A DNA stretch of 64,000 nucleotides from CAWDVH01 sp963805705. GTDB taxonomy: Bacteria > Actinomycetota > Actinomycetes > Streptosporangiales > Streptosporangiaceae. The stretch's first letter is position 1; every line of letters begins with the position of its first letter. The notes beneath the pieces were generated by a model. That model ran no database searches and was not told where the DNA came from. It saw nothing but the letters and a program-made list of their open reading frames with translations. The DNA lies in assembly GCA_963805705.1 (NCBI GenBank), contig CAWDVH010000004.1, forward strand, positions 1,197,965 to 1,261,964. Reading direction: 5' to 3'. Shown here one piece after another: positions 17,461-25,217 of the stretch. The position numbers and the translations under genes were made by a program.

Positions 17461-17504
17461 GGATGTGAGTTTCAACGCGTTGCGTGCCGTTGGAACTCAC
17501 ATCC
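17461..17504. terminator. Long inverted repeat between convergent genes
   Basis: Arms 17461-17476 and 17489-17504 are 16 bp long with one mismatch, separated by a 12-nt loop. It lies 40 bp after the stop of the membrane-protein gene and 110 bp after the stop of the convergent TIGR01777 gene. No T-run follows, so a factor-independent role is uncertain; hairpins without T-tracts are common at actinomycete gene ends. Confidence 0.6.
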
Positions 17505-17555
17505 ATCGGGTTAATTGGGCCTGCGTTGGCCAGGATCGCCCTGGCCGCAGGCGAC

Positions 17556-17620
17556 GGCTCACGTCAGGCGGGACGGCTCAGGCTCACGTCAGGCGGGACG
17601 GCTCAGGCTTACATCAGGCA
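17556..17620. repeat. 25-bp tandem repeat at the end of the TIGR01777 gene
   Basis: Unit starting GGCTCACGTCAGGCGGGACG, two exact copies (17556-17580, 17581-17605) and a degenerate third half. The array runs into the last codons of the minus-strand TIGR01777 gene, whose stop may have been moved by it. Confidence 0.7.
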
Positions 17621-18528
17621 CGAGACCGGGGCGGCTTCAGCTCGGCGGCCAGCGCGAAGTCGATATCGACGTGACGGAACCTGAAGCCGGCCTCCTGCAG
17701 CTTGCGCGGAACGACCCGCGCTCCCGCCAGCAGCTCACTGGAAAGCTCGCCCAGCGCGGCGCGCAGGACAGGCGCAGGGAGCCGCAGGAACGCCGGCCGG
17801 CCGAGCGTCCTGGCCAGCGCAGCGGTGAATTCGGCATTGGTGACCGGGGCCGGGCCCGTCAGGTTGACCGGGCCCTGGAGTTCCGCGTGATCCAGCAGGA
17901 AGCGGATCGCGCGGACCTCGTCGGCCAGCGTTATCCAGCTGATGTACTGGTCGCCCTGGCCGATGCGCGCCCCCAGCCCGAGCCGGAACGCCGGCGCCAG
18001 CTTGGCCAGCATCCCGCCCTGACGCGAGAGCACGATGCCGCTGCGCAGGCTCGCCACCCGGATGCCGGCCGGCCCGGCGGACTGGGCGGCCGTCTCCCAG
18101 TCCCGCACCAGGTCCACGAGGAAACCCGACCCGGCAGGAGCGGTCTCGTCGACCATGCGCGACCCGGTATCGCCGTACCAGCCGACCGCAGAACCGCACA
18201 GCAAAACGGCCGGCGGCACGGCGGCTGCCGTCATCGCCCTGATGAGCGCCGTCGTGCTCTGAATCCGGCTGAAGCGCAGCTCGGCCTTGCGAGCGGTCGT
18301 CCACCGGCCGCCGGCGATCGGCGCGCCAGCCAGATGGATCACGGCATCGGTGCCGCTGAGCGCCGCCGGGTCGAGCCCGCCCTCCGCCGCATGCGGATCC
18401 CAGCGCACCTCACCGGGTCCGGCCGGCGCGCGACGGACCAGGCGGACGACCTCGTGCCCATCCCCGGCCAGGTCAGCGATCAGCGCGGTGCCGATCAGCC
18501 CGGTGGAACCGCTGACGGCGACCCGCAC
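17614..18528 (-). CDS. TIGR01777-family NAD(P)-binding protein
   Basis: 304 residues of the extended-SDR fold: dinucleotide loop SGSTGLIGTAL, NAG-like HLAGAPIAGGRW, SAVGWYGD with the catalytic-type Tyr, and the C-terminal LPAPVLRAALGELSSELL of the DUF1731 domain. Known relatives are YfcH/SulA-like proteins and plant cell-division factors; their substrate is unknown. It lies 6 bp downstream of the E2 gene, so it is part of the lpdA - E2 unit. Confidence 0.9.
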   Translation of the reverse strand: MRVAVSGSTGLIGTALIADLAGDGHEVVRLVRRAPAGPGEVRWDPHAAEGGLDPAALSGTDAVIHLAGAPIAGGRWTTARKAELRFSRIQSTTALIRAMTAAAVPPAVLLCGSAVGWYGDTGSRMVDETAPAGSGFLVDLVRDWETAAQSAGPAGIRVASLRSGIVLSRQGGMLAKLAPAFRLGLGARIGQGDQYISWITLADEVRAIRFLLDHAELQGPVNLTGPAPVTNAEFTAALARTLGRPAFLRLPAPVLRAALGELSSELLAGARVVPRKLQEAGFRFRHVDIDFALAAELKPPRSRA

Positions 18529-18534
18529 AGCGTC

Positions 18535-19284
18535 CTACAGGCCCAGCTCGGTCTCGAAGGCGCCCTCTTCCAGCCGCGCCTTCATCGTGACCAGGAACCG
18601 CGCGGCGTCCGCGCCGTCGACCAGCCGGTGGTCGTAGGTGAGGGCCAGGTAGACCATGGACCGCACCGTGATCACCTCGCCGAGCGCGGGATCATCCACC
18701 ACGACGGCCCGCTTGACGACCGTGCCGGTGCCGAGGATCCCGACCTGCGGCTGGTTGATGATCGGCGTGTCGAAGAGCGCGCCGCGGCTGCCGGTATTGG
18801 TCAGCGTGAATGTCCCGCCGGACAGGTCGTCCGGGCTGAGGTGCCCGGCACGGGTCCGCTCGGCGAGGTCGGCGATCTTGCGGGCCAGGCCGGCGATGTT
18901 CAGGTCACCCGCCCCGCGGATGACCGGCACCATCAGCCCGCGATCGGTGTCGACCGCGATCCCCAGGTGCTCGGCATCGTGATAGGTCACCTGGGCATTG
19001 GCCGTGTCGATGACGGCGTTCAGGCGCGGATGGACCTTAAGTGCCTCGACGACAGCCAGCGCGAAGAACGGCAGGAAGGACAGCTTGACGCCCTCCCTGG
19101 CCTCGAACGCGACCTTGGCCCGGTCCCTCAGCCGGGCGATGGCGGTGACATCGGCCTCGACCACGGTGGTGAGCTGGGCCGAGGTCTGCAGCGACTCGAC
19201 CATGCGCCGTGCTATGACCTGGCGCGCCCGCGACATGCGCTCTGTGGTCCCGCGCAGGCTGGAGGGCACGATGGCCGGCGCTTG
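18535..19284 (-). CDS. sucB: Dihydrolipoamide acyltransferase E2, C-terminal catalytic part (frameshifted gene)
   Basis: This frame carries the trimer-forming acyltransferase domain: SSLRGTTERMSRARQVIARRM at the start (given here as SSLRGTTERMSR plus ARQVIARRM), LVPVIRGAG-type core MVPVIRGAGDLN, and the active-site DHRLVDGADAARF with His and Asp. It needs the lipoyl part encoded in another frame upstream (19285-20290); the two are separated by a single frameshift near 19285. There is no plausible own start with a ribosome-binding site at the junction. Whether it is a sequencing error or a real break is discussed in the findings. Symbol is by family; it could serve pyruvate or 2-oxoglutarate dehydrogenase. 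Confidence 0.85.
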   Translation of the reverse strand, partial: QAPAIVPSSLRGTTERMSRARQVIARRMVESLQTSAQLTTVVEADVTAIARLRDRAKVAFEAREGVKLSFLPFFALAVVEALKVHPRLNAVIDTANAQVTYHDAEHLGIAVDTDRGLMVPVIRGAGDLNIAGLARKIADLAERTRAGHLSPDDLSGGTFTLTNTGSRGALFDTPIINQPQVGILGTGTVVKRAVVVDDPALGEVITVRSMVYLALTYDHRLVDGADAARFLVTMKARLEEGAFETELGL

Positions 19285-20290
19285 ATGCCTGCTCGGGCTC
19301 CGCGGGCCCGTCCGCGACCGGCCCGGCGACGGGCGCCTGCGCGGGCGCGGCCTGCTGGGGCGCGGGCTGGGCCTGCGCGGGTGACGCCTGGGCCGGCGCT
19401 GGCTGCTGGTACTGCTGGGTGCCGGAACCGCGGGTGACACGGGCGGCGTCCAGCACGTCCTGCTTGCGGATCCGGCCGCCGACTCCGGTGCCGGCCACCG
19501 TCTCCAGGTCGACTCCGTGCTCAAGGGCGAGCTTGCGCACCAGGGGAGTCACGTACGGGCTGTCCGCGCCCTCCGGTGGCGGCTGCTCGGAACCGGGGTG
19601 GGCCGGCCGAGGCTCGGGCGGCTGGTAGGCGGGCGGCGGCTGGTAAGCGGCGGGCGCCTGGTAGCCCGGCTGCGGGCCGGGCTGACCGCCCGGCTGCTGA
19701 TAGCCGCCTGGCTGATACGTCGGCTGCTGCTGGGGCTGGGCGCCCGGCTGCTGGTCGCCGGCCTGCTGGTAGCCCTGCTGCTGGGCGGGAGGCGGCTCGA
19801 ACGCGGCGGGCTCATACGGCGCCTGGTAGGGGGAACCAGGCTGGTAGTCCGGCTGCTGGCCACCGGTGTCCTGGTCACCCGGCCCGGCGGGGGCGGGCGA
19901 GGCAGCGGCCTGGCCGTCGCTCCCGGCGGCGGGCGCTGTGCTGTCGGCGGGCGCGGCACCGTCGGCGGGCGCACTGCTGTCGGACGGCGCACTGCTGTCG
20001 GCGGGCGCCGCGGCCGCGCCGGCCGGGGGGGCCGCAGCGCTGTCGGCGGAGCCCTCCTCGTCGATCACGGCGAGCTCGGCACCGACCTCGACCGTCTCGT
20101 CCTCGGCGACGGTGATGCCGCGCAGGATGCCCGACACCGGAGACGGGATCTCGGTGTCCACCTTGTCCGTGGAGATCTCGAGGAGCGGCTCGTCCGCCTG
20201 GACGTGCTCTCCCTCCCGCTTCAGCCAGCGCGTGACAGTTCCCTCGGTGACGCTCTCGCCGAGCTGTGGCATGGATACGGAGACCGACAT
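19037..20290 (-). CDS. sucB: Dihydrolipoamide acyltransferase E2, N-terminal lipoyl and linker part (frameshifted gene)
   Basis: From ATG 20290 with GGAGC upstream. Residues 1-80 are one lipoyl domain with the lipoylated lysine in STDKVDTEIPSP. A 150-residue linker follows, first Ala/Asp/Ser-rich, then dominated by Gln, Tyr, Pro and Gly. The E3-binding domain (SPYVTPLVRKLALEHGVDL, about 250-290) is intact. From about residue 335 the frame reads Arg/His/Gly-rich nonsense to a stop at 19037, because the correct continuation lies one frame over. Downstream of lpdA by 86 bp. Confidence 0.85.
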   Translation of the reverse strand: MSVSVSMPQLGESVTEGTVTRWLKREGEHVQADEPLLEISTDKVDTEIPSPVSGILRGITVAEDETVEVGAELAVIDEEGSADSAAAPPAGAAAAPADSSAPSDSSAPADGAAPADSTAPAAGSDGQAAASPAPAGPGDQDTGGQQPDYQPGSPYQAPYEPAAFEPPPAQQQGYQQAGDQQPGAQPQQQPTYQPGGYQQPGGQPGPQPGYQAPAAYQPPPAYQPPEPRPAHPGSEQPPPEGADSPYVTPLVRKLALEHGVDLETVAGTGVGGRIRKQDVLDAARVTRGSGTQQYQQPAPAQASPAQAQPAPQQAAPAQAPVAGPVADGPAEPEQASSAGHRALQPARDHRAHVAGAPGHSTAHGRVAADLGPAHHRGRGRCHRHRPAEGPGQGRVRGQGGRQAVLPAVLRAGCRRGT

Positions 20291-20376
20291 GGCTTCCGAG
20301 CTCCTTCGTTAAGTCGACAGTGACTGTTGCGCGCGGCCGGAGTGCCGCACCGGCAGGTGGCCGGCCCGTGTCCCGG

Positions 20377-21756
20377 TCATGAATGGAAGTGCAATGGCTT
20401 GCCCGCGAGGGCAAGATGCGCCTCGCCGATCATCTCGGACTGGGTCGGATGCGGATGGATGAGCTGCGCGACCTCGGCTGGCAGCGCCTCCCAGTTGTAG
20501 ATCAGCTGGCCTTCGGCAATCAGCTCGCCGACCCGCGCGCCCACCAGGTGGATGCCGAGCACCGGGCCGCCGCCCGCGGTGGCGATGACCTTCGCCGCAC
20601 CCTGGGTCTGCAGGATGACGCTCTTGCCGTTGCCGCCCAGCGGGTAGGTGATATCCGTGGTCTCGATGCCGCGCTCGGCCGCGATCGCCGAGGTAATGCC
20701 GACTGAGGCGACCTCCGGGTCGCTGTAGGTCACCCTCGGGACGCCGTCGTAGTCGATCGGGGTGACCTTAAGGCCGCTCAGCCGCTCGGCGACCATGATG
20801 CCCTCGGCGAAGCCGACGTGCGCGAGCTGGAGGCCGGGAGTGAGGTCGCCGACCGCCGAGATCGTCGGGACGCTGGTCTGGCAGTACGGGTCGACCGTGA
20901 CAAAGCCGCGCTCCATCGCCACCCCGGCCTCCTCGTAGCCGAGCCCGGCCGAGACCGGCCCCCGGCCGACGGCGACCAGCAGCAGCTCGGCGTCCAGGGT
21001 CTTGCCGCCCTCCAGCGTGACGGTCACCCCGCTGCCGGTGTCCTTGACGCTCTCGAACCTGGCTCCGAGCTCCTGCGCGATGCCGCGCCGCCGGAACGCC
21101 CGCTCGAGCAGCTTGGAACTCGACTCCTCCTCGGAGGGCACCAGGTGCGGCAGCATTTCCACGATGGTGACCTCGGCGCCGAATGACCGCCAGACGCTGG
21201 CGAATTCCACGCCGATCACGCCGCCGCCCAGGATGACCACCGAGGCGGGCACCCGGTCCAGCGTGAGGGCCTGGTCGCTGGTGATCACCCGCGCCCCGTC
21301 GATCTGGAGGCCGGGCAGGCTGCGGGCCTCAGATCCCGTGGCCAGTACCACGTGCGCGCCCTCGTAGACCGTGTCGCCGACCTGAACCGCGGTCGGCGAG
21401 ATCAGCCGGCCGTCGCCGTAGATGACCTCTACCTGGCGGGCGGACAGAGTTCCCTGCAGGCCTTTCCAGAGCCGATCGACGACCTTGTCCTTGTAGCCGT
21501 TGACCCCGTCCATGTCCACGCCGTCGAAGGTGGACCGGACGCCGACGGAGGCGCCGTCCTTGGCGTGGTCGGCAATCTCCGCCGCGTGCAGTAGCGCCTT
21601 GGTCGGGATGCATCCCCGGTGCAGGCAGGTCCCGCCGACTTTGTCCTTCTCGATGAGCGCGACCCGCTGGCCCAGCTCGGCCGCGCGCAGCGCGCAGGCA
21701 TAGCCGCCGCTGCCGCCGCCGAGGATGACGAGGTCGTAGCCGCCGCTGTCCGTCAC
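20377..21756 (-). CDS. lpdA: Dihydrolipoyl dehydrogenase
   Basis: 459 residues from GTG 21756, which has AAGGAG eight bases upstream; an in-frame ATG at 21810 adds a non-homologous tail. E3 subunit of 2-oxoacid dehydrogenases and the glycine-cleavage system. FAD-binding GGGSGGYACALRAAELG, redox-active Cys44 and Cys49 in GGTCLHRGCIPTK, second dinucleotide loop ILGGGVIGVEFA and the C-terminal HPHPTQSE with the catalytic His/Glu. Leads the lpdA - E2 - TIGR01777 unit. Confidence 0.96.
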   Translation of the reverse strand: MTDSGGYDLVILGGGSGGYACALRAAELGQRVALIEKDKVGGTCLHRGCIPTKALLHAAEIADHAKDGASVGVRSTFDGVDMDGVNGYKDKVVDRLWKGLQGTLSARQVEVIYGDGRLISPTAVQVGDTVYEGAHVVLATGSEARSLPGLQIDGARVITSDQALTLDRVPASVVILGGGVIGVEFASVWRSFGAEVTIVEMLPHLVPSEEESSSKLLERAFRRRGIAQELGARFESVKDTGSGVTVTLEGGKTLDAELLLVAVGRGPVSAGLGYEEAGVAMERGFVTVDPYCQTSVPTISAVGDLTPGLQLAHVGFAEGIMVAERLSGLKVTPIDYDGVPRVTYSDPEVASVGITSAIAAERGIETTDITYPLGGNGKSVILQTQGAAKVIATAGGGPVLGIHLVGARVGELIAEGQLIYNWEALPAEVAQLIHPHPTQSEMIGEAHLALAGKPLHFHS

Positions 21757-21886
21757 TGAGTGCTCCTTGTCCCGTCCGTCAGCCAGACCAGGGGAGATGC
21801 CGCCCGGCACCAGCCCCGCTGGCTGTCGCTCATACCAGCGTCAACAGCGCTTGTCGTCTGCAGCTTCCGCCTCCACTTCCGGCCCC

Positions 21887-23386
21887 CTACAGCTGCCCGT
21901 CGGCGACGTCCAGGGCGACCTGAACCAGGGTCCGCACAGCCGCTCCCGTCCCGCCCTTGGGGGTGTATCCGTACGGCTCGCCCTCATGGAACGCCGGCCC
22001 GGCGATGTCCAGATGGGCCCACCGGACCCCGGCCGGGACGAATTCTCTCAGGAACAAGCCCGCCACGAGCATGCCTCCGTCCCGTTCGCCGGCCACGTTG
22101 GCCAGATCGGCCACTGACGAGTCCAGGCCCTTCCTGAGCTCCTCGGGCAGCGGCATGGGCCACATGGCTTCGCCGGCCCGGCCCGCGGCATCGACGACGC
22201 CGCTCAGTACCGCGTCGTCGTTGGCCATCACGCCGCTGATCCTCGACCCGAGCGCGACCAGCTGCGCGCCGGTCAGGGTGGCGACGTCGATCAGCAGGTC
22301 GGGGGAGTCCTCGGCCGACCGGGCGAGCGCATCGGCCAGCACGAGACGTCCCTCGGCATCGGTGTTCAGTACCTCCACGGTCTTGCCGCCGTAGATGGTG
22401 ATGACGTCGGAGGGGCGCTGGGCGCCGCCGCCGGGCATGTTCTCGGCCAGCGGCAGGTAGCCGACGACGTTGACCGCGGGCCCGAGCGCGGCCACCGCCT
22501 GCAGGGTGGCCAGGACCGCCGCGGCCCCGCCCATGTCGGACTTCATGGCCTCCATCGATTTTGACGGCTTGAGCGAGAGGCCACCGGAGTCAAAGGTGAT
22601 TCCCTTTCCGGCGAACACCACGGTCCTGGTCGCGGACGGATGGGCGTAGCGGAGCCTGACCAGCCGCGGCGGATGCACAGAGCCCTGACCTACGCCGGTG
22701 ATCCCGCCGTACCCGCCGTCGGCGAGGGCCTTCTCGTCCAGCACCTCGATGTCCAGTCCGCTGGCCGTGGCCACCCGGTCGGCCTCGATGGCGAAGGTCT
22801 CGGGGTACAGCTGGGAGGGACTGGTATTCACCAGGTCGCGAACCAGCGACATCGCGTCGGCCAGGATCTGGGCGCGGGCGGCCGCAGGCGCGACCTGCTC
22901 GCCGCCGGCGAGCAGGGTGAGCTGCGGGGCCGCCTGCTGCCCGTCGCCCCGGTACCGGCCGAAGCTGTAGCCGCCCAGCAGCGCACCCAGCGCCACCGCC
23001 TCGGCCTCGGCGGCATCGCGCGCGGGCAGGCTGATCGCGATCTCGCGGATCCGGCCTGACCGCAGCGAGCGGACGGCGGCGCCCGCGGCGCGCCGCAGTG
23101 CCTCGCTATCGAACATCGGCGAGCCATTGGCCGGACCAGTGCCGACCGCGGCGATCAGAGCCGCGCTCAGCTGGCCCCCGGAGGCGATCCGGGTAATCTC
23201 GTCCTGCTTGCCGGTCGCGCCGAGCGCGCTGAGCGTCTCGGCCAGCCCGCCGCCCAGCGCCGCGTCAACGTCCTCGGCGCCCGGCGCGGGCAGCGGGCCG
23301 TCCGGGCCCTGGATTACCCCGATGATGATGGCGTCGGCATGCGCATCGCGCGGTGCGCTCTGGCTGATCTGCAGAGTCGTGGTCAC
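21887..23386 (-). CDS. pepA: Leucyl aminopeptidase (M17)
   Basis: 499 residues. Zn2+/Mn2+ ligands and active-site residues in GKGITFDSGGLSLKPSKSME (cut at 20) and NTDAEGRLVLADAL, both diagnostic of cytosolic M17 aminopeptidases. An N-terminal regulatory macro-like domain of about 170 residues precedes the catalytic part. Releases N-terminal residues from peptides; in Enterobacteria it also binds DNA, not known here. Upstream of lpdA in the same direction with a 130-bp gap. Confidence 0.95.
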   Translation of the reverse strand: MTTTLQISQSAPRDAHADAIIIGVIQGPDGPLPAPGAEDVDAALGGGLAETLSALGATGKQDEITRIASGGQLSAALIAAVGTGPANGSPMFDSEALRRAAGAAVRSLRSGRIREIAISLPARDAAEAEAVALGALLGGYSFGRYRGDGQQAAPQLTLLAGGEQVAPAAARAQILADAMSLVRDLVNTSPSQLYPETFAIEADRVATASGLDIEVLDEKALADGGYGGITGVGQGSVHPPRLVRLRYAHPSATRTVVFAGKGITFDSGGLSLKPSKSMEAMKSDMGGAAAVLATLQAVAALGPAVNVVGYLPLAENMPGGGAQRPSDVITIYGGKTVEVLNTDAEGRLVLADALARSAEDSPDLLIDVATLTGAQLVALGSRISGVMANDDAVLSGVVDAAGRAGEAMWPMPLPEELRKGLDSSVADLANVAGERDGGMLVAGLFLREFVPAGVRWAHLDIAGPAFHEGEPYGYTPKGGTGAAVRTLVQVALDVADGQL

Positions 23387-23549
23387 AGTTCAGAGCCTAG
23401 TGCCTGCCCCGAACTCTTGATCACCGCTCCAGTCGGCGGATAACTGCCGTCACATTCCTTTCGTGACAGCCGTTACAATACGCTGGTGCAGGCATCCCGG
23501 CGGGCCGCATGCTCGGCCGCGTCGGATCTGAGCTCGATCAGGGAGAGGC

Positions 23550-23918
23550 ATGGGAGCTGAGGCTCTGTTCATCGCGGTCTTCCTGGCCTGCGTCGTGGAG
23601 GCCGTCGAGGCCACGACCATCGTGCTCGCGGCGGGCACGACGCGGGACTGGCGATCGGCCACCAGCGGGATGGTGACGGCGCTGGCCGTGCTCGCGCTCG
23701 TGGTCGCGGTGCTGGGGCCGGCGGTCTCGGCGGTGCCGCTGCACGCCCTGCGCCTGGTGGTGGGCGCGCTGCTGCTCATCTTCGGCCTCCAGTGGCTGCG
23801 CAAGGCGATCCTGCGGGCCAGCGGGCACAAGGCGCTGCACGACGAGGAGCGGATCTACGCCGAGCAGATCGCCGCCGCGGCCGGGCCAGCGCGCCGGCCG
23901 CGCCGGGCTGGTACCTGA
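23550..23918 (+). CDS. COG4280-type membrane protein, N-terminal part (frameshifted gene)
   Basis: 122 residues encode the first half of a membrane protein: an export-type N-terminal helix with VVEAVEATTIVLAAGT, then two more helices and a cytosolic stretch HDEERIYAEQIAAAAG. The last dozen residues (ARRPRRAGT and neighbours) are out-of-frame sequence ending in a stop at 23918. The matching second half continues in the +1 frame from about 23896. ATG 23550 follows GGGAGAGG. Confidence 0.7.
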   Translation: MGAEALFIAVFLACVVEAVEATTIVLAAGTTRDWRSATSGMVTALAVLALVVAVLGPAVSAVPLHALRLVVGALLLIFGLQWLRKAILRASGHKALHDEERIYAEQIAAAAGPARRPRRAGT

Positions 23919-24333
23919 CTGGTACGGGTTCACCCTGTCCTTCAAGGGCGTGCTGCTGGAGGGCCTGGAGGTGGTGTTCATCGTCCTGACCTTCGGGACC
24001 AATCAGCATGACGTCGGCCTCGCGGCCGTCGCGGCGGCGTGCGCGGTAGCAGTCGTCGCGGTAGCGGCGCTCGCCGTCAGGGCCCCGCTGTCCAGGGTGC
24101 CGGAGAACACCATGAAGTTCGTCGTCGGGATCATGCTCACCGCCTTCGGCACCTTCTGGGGCGCCGAGGGCGCCGGGGCGCACTGGCCGGGTTCCGATGC
24201 CGCGCTGCTGGCCCTCATCCCGGCGATCGGCGCGTTCGCGCTCCTCCTGGTCGCGGTGATGCGCCGGGCGCCGGGCGGCCGGCGCGGACCGGGCGACCGG
24301 GTCCCGGCACCGGCCACGGCGGAGGCAGGCTGA
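23896..24333 (+). CDS. COG4280-type membrane protein, C-terminal part (frameshifted gene)
   Basis: Begins in sense with PDWYGFTLSFKGVLLEGLEVVF and ends at 24333; no ribosome-binding site in front. It repeats the architecture of the first half: VLLEGLEVVFIVLTFGT corresponds to VVEAVEATTIVLAAGT. The E-x-x-E spacing inside a membrane helix recalls the REGLE motif of FTR1-type iron permeases, so a metal permease built of two repeats is a reasonable guess, not a demonstrated function. A Gly/Arg-rich tail follows the last helix. Confidence 0.65.
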   Translation, partial: GRAGLVPDWYGFTLSFKGVLLEGLEVVFIVLTFGTNQHDVGLAAVAAACAVAVVAVAALAVRAPLSRVPENTMKFVVGIMLTAFGTFWGAEGAGAHWPGSDAALLALIPAIGAFALLLVAVMRRAPGGRRGPGDRVPAPATAEAG

Positions 24334-24341
24334 CATGGCGA

Positions 24342-24602
24342 ATGCCTGACATGGCCGAGCGAGCCGAGCCCGATGCGGCCGGCCGGGCCGAGCCCGGCGT
24401 GATGCGGTGGCTGCGGGGCGTGGCGGCCTTCTGGTACGACTTCATCGTCGGCGACGACTGGGTGGTCGCGGTCGGCGTGGTCGCCGGCCTGGCGATCACC
24501 TATGCGCTGAGCAAGACGGCGCTGGCGGCCTGGTGGCTGATGCCGCTGGCCATCGCCGTGCTGCTGCCGCTGAGCCTGTGGCGGGCAGTACGGCGCCGCT
24601 GA
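24342..24602 (+). CDS. Small two-helix membrane protein
   Basis: 86 residues from ATG 24342 (ATG 24351 is possible). Charged N-terminus, then WLRGVAAFWYDFIVGDDWVV leading into two hydrophobic helices and a basic RAVRRR end. It lies 8 bp after the COG4280-type gene and probably forms an accessory subunit with it. The GDDW turn between amphipathic and membrane segment is the only distinctive motif. Confidence 0.55.
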   Translation: MPDMAERAEPDAAGRAEPGVMRWLRGVAAFWYDFIVGDDWVVAVGVVAGLAITYALSKTALAAWWLMPLAIAVLLPLSLWRAVRRR

Positions 24603-24629
24603 CCGGCCGCGGGCCGGCCCGCGGGTGAG

Positions 24630-25217
24630 TCAGCGGCTCTCGGCCTCCTCTGCGTACACGCGCGCGGCGTAGCGCTCGAGCTCTTCCTCGCACTTGCCGA
24701 GCTCGGTCTCCGCGCTCTGCCGTCCCTGCGCGCCGAAGGCGTCGCGGTCCCGCACCCTGGCCAGCCAGTTCCGCAGCTTGACCAGATCGACCTCGTTCTC
24801 CTCGAGCTCGGCGTAGGTGAAGTGATGGGCGACGTACTCCTTGCCCACCTCCGCGAGAAAGTCGTGGCACTTGTCGACGATCTCCTCGTACTCGTCATTG
24901 CGGGCGGCCTGGAAGGCGGCCCGGATGTCCTGCTCGCCGGCCAGGACCGCGCACGACAGCAGCGCGGCCGTTCCCGACATGTCGAGGATCTCGCTGCGCA
25001 GCTTGCGCAGGGCGCGCTCGGCAGCCACGCTGGCGGGCAGCGCGGCGGCCGAGTTCTGCAGGTAGATGGCGCCCAGGCTCTTGAGCCTGCGCCACACCGT
25101 GGATCTGAGCCTGGTGGGCTCCGATGGCACCCGGTAGACGAGCAGCAGCCAGCCGCGCTGGTCGCCGTCGCCGGGGGGCGTATCGCTTTCGGGCACGCCG
25201 ACATTGTCCCGTGCCAC
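24630..25217 (-). CDS. ChrB N-terminal domain-like protein
   Basis: 195 residues. The N-terminal part (GWLLLVYRVPSEPTRLRSTV, then WRRLKSLGAIYLQNS) matches the ChrB N-terminal domain of chromate-resistance regulators: a Trp-Leu-Leu-Leu beta strand, a PSEPTRLR loop and an aromatic-Leu-Gln strand. The rest is helical and charged (EELEENEVDLVKLRNW). The C-terminal ChrB domain is missing, so a role in chromate response is not assured; stand-alone forms are common in actinobacteria. GTG start 25217. Convergent with the small membrane-protein gene. Confidence 0.75.
   Translation of the reverse strand: MARDNVGVPESDTPPGDGDQRGWLLLVYRVPSEPTRLRSTVWRRLKSLGAIYLQNSAAALPASVAAERALRKLRSEILDMSGTAALLSCAVLAGEQDIRAAFQAARNDEYEEIVDKCHDFLAEVGKEYVAHHFTYAELEENEVDLVKLRNWLARVRDRDAFGAQGRQSAETELGKCEEELERYAARVYAEEAESR

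Noticed and set aside
17515..19437. 640-codon plus-strand open frame
   Set aside because: It is antisense to TIGR01777 and E2 coding sequence; the composition (Arg, Gly, Asp-rich without domains) is typical of antisense frames in high-G+C DNA.
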